Assembly (NCBI RefSeq): GCF_017571525.1
Contig: NZ_JAGETY010000002.1
Location: 310,001-374,000 of the forward strand
Direction: 5' to 3'
Length of the DNA: 64,000 nt
Source: Hymenobacter sp. BT559
GTDB lineage: Bacteria > Bacteroidota > Bacteroidia > Cytophagales > Hymenobacteraceae
Numbering within the stretch: position 1 is the stretch's first letter; each line of letters begins with the position of its first letter. The notes beneath the pieces are model-generated. The model saw only the letters and a list, made by a program, of their open reading frames with translations. It did not search any database and was not told where the DNA came from. Shown piece by piece: positions 60,028 through 64,000 of the stretch. Made by a program: the position numbers and the translations under genes.

Positions 60028-61016
60028 CTGCCAGCCACGTCCTCAAACGTGTAAGTGCGGGCTACTTCGACCGGTTGGCCGTCGGCCTCGGCGTAGGGGT
60101 ACACGAAGTAGTTGAGCGGCGCGGCGGCCTGCTTAGGCGTCAGGGTGAGGTCGCGGCCGCGGCTAAACTCGACGCGGTTTTCGTCGTGCGCGCCAAAGAA
60201 GTAGTTGCGCTTATCGGGGTTTTTGGCGGCCTCGGAGGCATCGACGGGCACCCAGCCGGTTTGCTTGGTAAAGAACTCGGCCCAGCAGTGGTAGCCTTTT
60301 ATTTCGCCTTTGCCGCGCTCAATAGGCAGCGGCAGCCCGATGCTGAAGCGCGCCGGAATACCCAGCGCCCGGCAGTAGCCGATGACGATGGCGTGAAAGT
60401 CGGTGCAGTTGCCGCGGCGGGCATCGCAGGCGTAGTAGATGTCGCCGCGGCCCCAGCCCTGGCCGGTTTTGTCGTAGGTGACGGTGCTCACCACGTGCTC
60501 GTAGATGGCGCGGGCCTTTTGCAAGTCGGTTTTGGCGCCGGCCTTGTCCACCACTTCCTGGGCCTGGGCCTTGATTTTAAAATCGAGGGGCACGAGGCGG
60601 TCGGGGGCTAGCCAGCGGCTGAGGTTGGGGTCGCGGGCTTCGGTTTCGGCGGGCGCGTGGTCGTCGGTGGCGCGCAGGTTGAGGTGTTCGCGCCGCGTTA
60701 CGCGGGCCGTGAGCGTCACCACCAGCGGCGCGGTGGGCACGGCAGCCGGCTTGATATGCAGTATCTGGTTGCCGTACTGGTCGGTGGCCAGGGTATAGGG
60801 CGCGCCGGCCTCAATCCTCAGGTCCTGAATATCCTGGCTCTTATCGTTGTGCGGCACGGGCATCCAGAACTCTACCGCCTTGGTGCCGGCGGCCGGCACG
60901 GGCACCGTGGCACGGCACAACAGCTGAAACGTGCGGCTGCGGGGGGCTAGCGGCCGGGTAGCCGGCGCGGCGGCAGTGAAAAGCAGCGCAGTGGCAGCAA
61001 GCAGAAACGGTTTCAT
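60024..61016 (-). CDS. Transglutaminase-like (papain-fold) exported protein
   Basis: A 330-residue protein with a signal peptide (KPFLLAATALLFTAAAPA). Residues about 30-140 form a beta-rich domain. The transglutaminase-like core follows: catalytic Cys in ARRGNCTDFHAIVIGYCRAL, His in IKGYHCWAEFFTKQTGW and Asp in VPVDASEAAKNP. PARFSIGLPLPIERG lies between them. Such proteins act as proteases, peptide-bond-forming enzymes or regulators in the envelope; the role here is unknown. A -7 box at 61042-61049 gives a 25-nt leader. Divergent from the molybdenum hydroxylase operon. Confidence 0.9.
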   Translation of the reverse strand: MKPFLLAATALLFTAAAPATRPLAPRSRTFQLLCRATVPVPAAGTKAVEFWMPVPHNDKSQDIQDLRIEAGAPYTLATDQYGNQILHIKPAAVPTAPLVVTLTARVTRREHLNLRATDDHAPAETEARDPNLSRWLAPDRLVPLDFKIKAQAQEVVDKAGAKTDLQKARAIYEHVVSTVTYDKTGQGWGRGDIYYACDARRGNCTDFHAIVIGYCRALGIPARFSIGLPLPIERGKGEIKGYHCWAEFFTKQTGWVPVDASEAAKNPDKRNYFFGAHDENRVEFSRGRDLTLTPKQAAAPLNYFVYPYAEADGQPVEVARTYTFEDVAGR

Positions 61017-61041
61017 AAAAAGTAGCCGGTAGAATAGCAGA

Positions 61042-61049
61042 CAAAGTTA
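61042..61049 (-). promoter_or_regulatory. -7 promoter box of the transglutaminase-like gene
   Basis: The minus strand reads TAACTTTG (TANNTTTG), 25 nt before the ATG at 61016. The 193-bp divergent region (61017-61209) shows no equally good box on the plus strand. Confidence 0.6.
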
Positions 61050-61209
61050 CGCCCACTGGTTCAGCTTGGCCCTTAGCTACCTGAAGCGGAACTTCGTGGA
61101 CGTGGCGCGCATTGGCTGCCCACCTTTGGGTAGTAAGCGAAGGCCCGCCGCAACTTTCAGGCTACGCCAGGGTCTTTAACCAAGTTGTCATTTTTTATCG
61201 CTGTCTTTT

Positions 61210-61842
61210 ATGGCTATGAATCCCGAACCCGACACGCCCACTGGCCACGACGAGGCCCGGCGCACATTTCTCAAGCAATCGTCGCTGCTCACGGCCCTGG
61301 CCCTGGTGCCCGCGCCGGTCGTAACCGCGGCCGCCGAAGGCTTTGACGAGCGCGTGGCCGCTGCTTTCGAAAAAATCCCGCTCAGCCTGAAAGTGAATGG
61401 CGTGAAGCACAAGCTATCGGTAGAGCCGCGCGCTACGCTGCTCGACTTTTTGCGCGAGCAGCTGCACCTCACCGGCACTAAGAAAGGCTGCGACTATGGC
61501 CAGTGCGGCGCCTGCACGGTGCACGTCGATGGCCAGCGTGTGAATTCCTGCCTGAGCTTTGCCGTGATGCACGATGGCCAGGAAATCACGACCATCGAGG
61601 GCCTAGCCGACGGCGACAAGCTGCACCCCATGCAGGAAGCCTTCGTGAAGCACGACGGCTTTCAGTGCGGCTACTGCACGCCGGGCCAGATTATGAGCGC
61701 CGTGGCCTGCGTGCGCGAGGGCCACGCCGGCTCGGAAACCGAAATCCGGGAATACATGAGCGGCAATATCTGCCGCTGCGGCGCCTACGCCAATATTGTG
61801 GCCGCCATTCAGGAAGTTAAAGGTGGAGGGCAGAAGGTATGA
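61210..61842 (+). CDS. Molybdenum hydroxylase iron-sulfur subunit with Tat signal (PaoA-like)
   Basis: A 210-residue small subunit of a xanthine-oxidase-family enzyme. N-terminal Tat motif RRTFLKQSSLLTALALVPAP predicts export as a folded complex. Plant-type [2Fe-2S] ligands are in GCDYGQCGACTVHVDGQRVN, with the fourth Cys in NSC; the second cluster ligands are in FQCGYCTPGQ and SGNICRCGAY. It transfers electrons from the Mo site to FAD. The FAD subunit gene overlaps by 4 bp. The arrangement equals E. coli paoABC, a periplasmic aldehyde oxidoreductase, which is the best guide to function. Confidence 0.93.
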   Translation: MAMNPEPDTPTGHDEARRTFLKQSSLLTALALVPAPVVTAAAEGFDERVAAAFEKIPLSLKVNGVKHKLSVEPRATLLDFLREQLHLTGTKKGCDYGQCGACTVHVDGQRVNSCLSFAVMHDGQEITTIEGLADGDKLHPMQEAFVKHDGFQCGYCTPGQIMSAVACVREGHAGSETEIREYMSGNICRCGAYANIVAAIQEVKGGGQKV

Positions 61843-62819
61843 ACCAGTTTCAGTATGTGCGGGCTACCAAGCCCCAGGCCGCTATCGATGTGGTAGCCAA
61901 AGACCCCACCGCCAAGTTTATCGCCGGCGGCACCAACCTCGTCGATTTGATGAAGCGCGGCGTGATGACGCCCCAAAAGCTGGTAGACATCAACCGCCTG
62001 CCGCTCAATAAAATCGAAACCCAGAACAACGGCCTGCGCATCGGCGCGCTGGCCCTGAACTCGGCCGTGGCCAACGATGCGCAGGTGCGCGCCAAACAGC
62101 CGCTGCTAGCCCTGGCCCTGAGCGCCGGGGCCTCGCCGCAGCTGCGCAACATGGCCACCGTGGGCGGCAACATGCTGCAGCGCACGCGCTGCACGTATTT
62201 CTACGACCTGACCATGCCCTGCAACAAGCGCGAGCCCGGGACAGGATGCGCCGCGCTGGAGGGTATCAACCGCATGCACGCCATTTTTGGGGCTAGCGAT
62301 AAATGCATTGCCGTGCATCCCTCCGATATGAGCGTGGCCCTGGTGGCGCTCGATGCCACAGCGCTGGTGAGCGGGCCGAAGGGCGACCGCCGCATTCCGT
62401 TTGGCGATTTTCACCGCCTGCCGGGCGACACGCCGGAACGCGATTCCAACCTCGAAGCCGGCGAGCTCATCACGGCCGTGGACATTCCCGACGGGCCCTT
62501 TACCAAGCACGTGCACTACCAAAAAGTGCGCGAGCGGGCCAGCTACGCCTTCGCGCTGGTGAGCGCCGCCGCGGCGCTCGACATTGAGAACAATACTATT
62601 AAAGCGGCGCGGCTAGCCCTCGGCGGGGTGGCCCACAAGCCCTGGCGCCTCACCACCGCCGAGCAGGCCCTGGTGGGCCAGCCGGCCACCGAGGCCAGCT
62701 TCCGGCGTGCCGCCGAAGTTGCCATGCAAGGTGCCAAGGCTTTCAAATACAACGCCTACAAGCTGCGGCTAGCCCCCAATGCGCTCGTGCAGGCCCTCAA
62801 AACAGCCAGCGCGGCCTAA
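61839..62819 (+). CDS. Molybdenum hydroxylase FAD-binding subunit (PaoB-like)
   Basis: A 326-residue FAD subunit. The flavin-binding loop is KFIAGGTNLVDLMKRG, with a second site GASPQLRNMATVGGNMLQ. The segment TRCTYFYDLTMPCNKREPG and the Cys residues of GTGC and SDKC form a four-Cys insertion seen in PaoB and HCR beta subunits, where it holds a [4Fe-4S] cluster. HPSDMSVALVALDA and the C-terminal domain are standard. Translation is coupled to the iron-sulfur subunit (ATGA overlap); the large subunit begins 13 bp later. Confidence 0.94.
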   Translation: MNQFQYVRATKPQAAIDVVAKDPTAKFIAGGTNLVDLMKRGVMTPQKLVDINRLPLNKIETQNNGLRIGALALNSAVANDAQVRAKQPLLALALSAGASPQLRNMATVGGNMLQRTRCTYFYDLTMPCNKREPGTGCAALEGINRMHAIFGASDKCIAVHPSDMSVALVALDATALVSGPKGDRRIPFGDFHRLPGDTPERDSNLEAGELITAVDIPDGPFTKHVHYQKVRERASYAFALVSAAAALDIENNTIKAARLALGGVAHKPWRLTTAEQALVGQPATEASFRRAAEVAMQGAKAFKYNAYKLRLAPNALVQALKTASAA

Positions 62820-62832
62820 CCGACTTTCCGAT

Positions 62833-64000
62833 ATGAAAACGCAAGACAAGCAAATCGGGGGCTCGATGAGCCGGGTGGATGGCCGCCTGAAAGTAACCGG
62901 CGCCGCTACCTACTCGGCCGAGTACCAGCTGCCGGGCATTACCTACGCCGTGCTGGTGGGCAGCACCATTGCCAAGGGCCGCATCACGAGCATGGACACC
63001 CGCGCGGCCGAGCGCGCGCCGGGCGTGCTGGCCGTGATTACGCACCTCAACTCGCCCAAGGTGCCGGGCTTCGACACGGTGGGCAAAGACCCGTCGCAGC
63101 CGGCCACGGTGGGCGGGCCGCTGAAGGTTTTTCACGACGATAAAGTGCGGTTCAACGACCAGCCCATTGCCGTGGTGGTGGCCGATACCTTTGAGCGCGC
63201 CCGCTACGCGGCGCGGCTCGTGAAGGCGCAGTACGCCCAGGAAAAGCACCAGACCAACCTGGAGGCTAGCGCGGGGCAGGCGTTCCTGCCTACCTCAGCC
63301 AAGAAGAACCCGAAGTCGCCGATGGCTGACTACCAGCGTGGTACGGCCGATGCGTATAAAACCGGGGCTCTCAAGATAGAGGGCGAATACGTGATTCCGA
63401 CCGAGGTGCACCACCCCATGGAGCTGCAAGCCATTACGGCGCACTGGGAAGCGCCCGACCGCCTGACGCTCTACGACAAGACCCAGGGCACCCTAGCCAC
63501 GCGGCGCGACTTTGCCAAGGAGTGGGGCTTGCCGGAGGCGAATGTGAAGGTCATTGCCACGTTTGTGGGTGGGGCCTTTGGCAATGCCCTACATAGCTGG
63601 CCGCACGAGTCGGCAGCCATCATCGCGGCCAAAGTGGTGAACCGCCCGGTGAAGCTGATGCTGACCCGCGAGCAGATGTTTACGATGGTGGGCTACCGGC
63701 CCTACACCTGGCAGAAGGTGGGCATGAGCGCCACGGCCGATGGCAAAATCACGGCCATCACGCACGAAAGCATCGGGCAAACATCTAGCTTCGAAGAATT
63801 TACCGAATCGACCCTGGCCCAGACGCGCATGATGTACGCGTCGCCCAACCTCACCACGCGCTACCGCCTGGCGGCGCTCGATGTGAACTCGCCCATCTGG
63901 ATGCGCGGCCCCGGCGAAGCCACCGGCGCGTTTGCCCTGGAGTCGGCGATGGACGAGATGGCCCACCTGCTCAACCTCGACCCGCTGGAGTTTCGCCTGC
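62833..64000 (+). CDS. Molybdenum hydroxylase large (molybdopterin-binding) subunit, N-terminal part (PaoC-like)
   Basis: The first 389 codons of a Mo-cofactor subunit, running off the window end with no stop. Start KTQDKQIGGSMSRVDGRLKV with the conserved GAATYSAEYQLPG. Later motifs: PTEVHHPMELQAITAHWEA, GQTSSFEEFTE, and VIATFVGGAFGNALHSWPHE, the position where xanthine oxidases have the first Mo-site glycine loop. MRGPGEATGAFALESAMDE includes the conserved Arg that lies near the substrate. It has no signal peptide of its own, consistent with export in complex with the Tat-bearing subunit. Confidence 0.92.
   Translation, partial: MKTQDKQIGGSMSRVDGRLKVTGAATYSAEYQLPGITYAVLVGSTIAKGRITSMDTRAAERAPGVLAVITHLNSPKVPGFDTVGKDPSQPATVGGPLKVFHDDKVRFNDQPIAVVVADTFERARYAARLVKAQYAQEKHQTNLEASAGQAFLPTSAKKNPKSPMADYQRGTADAYKTGALKIEGEYVIPTEVHHPMELQAITAHWEAPDRLTLYDKTQGTLATRRDFAKEWGLPEANVKVIATFVGGAFGNALHSWPHESAAIIAAKVVNRPVKLMLTREQMFTMVGYRPYTWQKVGMSATADGKITAITHESIGQTSSFEEFTESTLAQTRMMYASPNLTTRYRLAALDVNSPIWMRGPGEATGAFALESAMDEMAHLLNLDPLEFRL

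Overview
The window looks like a chromosomal segment of a GC-rich member of the Bacteroidota, most likely Hymenobacter or a close relative (phylum well supported, genus inferred). The evidence is two SusC/SusD outer-membrane pairs, promoter -7 boxes of the Bacteroidota type TANNTTTG ahead of at least ten genes, an M56 peptidase fused to a TonB C-terminal domain under a BlaI-type repressor, few obvious Shine-Dalgarno sequences at start codons, and palindromic intergenic repeats of a kind I associate from memory with Hymenobacter. I saw no rRNA, tRNA, CRISPR array, insertion sequence or prophage.

Layout. 1-9.0 kb: two divergent SusC/SusD pairs that share an AT-rich promoter region with a perfect inverted repeat. 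9.0-17.6 kb: mostly minus-strand housekeeping genes: prfB with its programmed +1 frameshift, ilvE, a cobalamin adenosyltransferase, an ABC ATPase next to a large membrane-TPR protein, gatC, plsC and a NUDIX hydrolase. 17.7-22.9 kb: a small acidic protein, a lipoprotein, then a glycan module of two paralogous sugar-nucleotide epimerases, a GT2 glycosyltransferase and a convergent polytopic membrane protein. 22.9-23.5 kb: a frame-disrupted gene. 23.5-31.5 kb: aldehyde dehydrogenase, a small unknown, HtrA protease, Hsp20, a beta-barrel protein, an M20 amidohydrolase, a SPOR lipoprotein and deoC. 31.6-41.2 kb: secA, then two envelope operons (glycosyltransferase-glf, and PBP-dapF-GNAT). 41.3-46.6 kb: a secreted GH2 enzyme, Dps, a methyltransferase and a Ppx/GppA phosphatase. 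46.6-48.8 kb: a BlaI / MORN-type lipoprotein / M56-TonB operon. 49.2-61.0 kb: mixed metabolism, including tandem GH13 amylases (one lipoprotein, one cytoplasmic), an M1 peptidase and a transglutaminase-like protein. 61.2-64 kb: a three-subunit molybdenum hydroxylase like E. coli PaoABC, cut by the window end.

How the genes work together. Many genes serve the envelope: SusCD importers, UDP-galactofuranose supply (glf), peptidoglycan precursor and synthesis (dapF plus a PBP), SecA, HtrA, PlsC and several lipoproteins. The main observations beyond standard annotation are: (i) three families of palindromic intergenic repeats, two of which appear to supply stop or start codons to neighbouring genes; (ii) two promoters so close to the start codon that the mRNAs should be leaderless; (iii) a PBP2-like transpeptidase with a lipobox instead of a plain membrane anchor; (iv) an epimerase with Phe in place of the catalytic Tyr; (v) a BlaI-MORN-M56/TonB signalling operon. 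I did not find a clearly new defence or mobile system.
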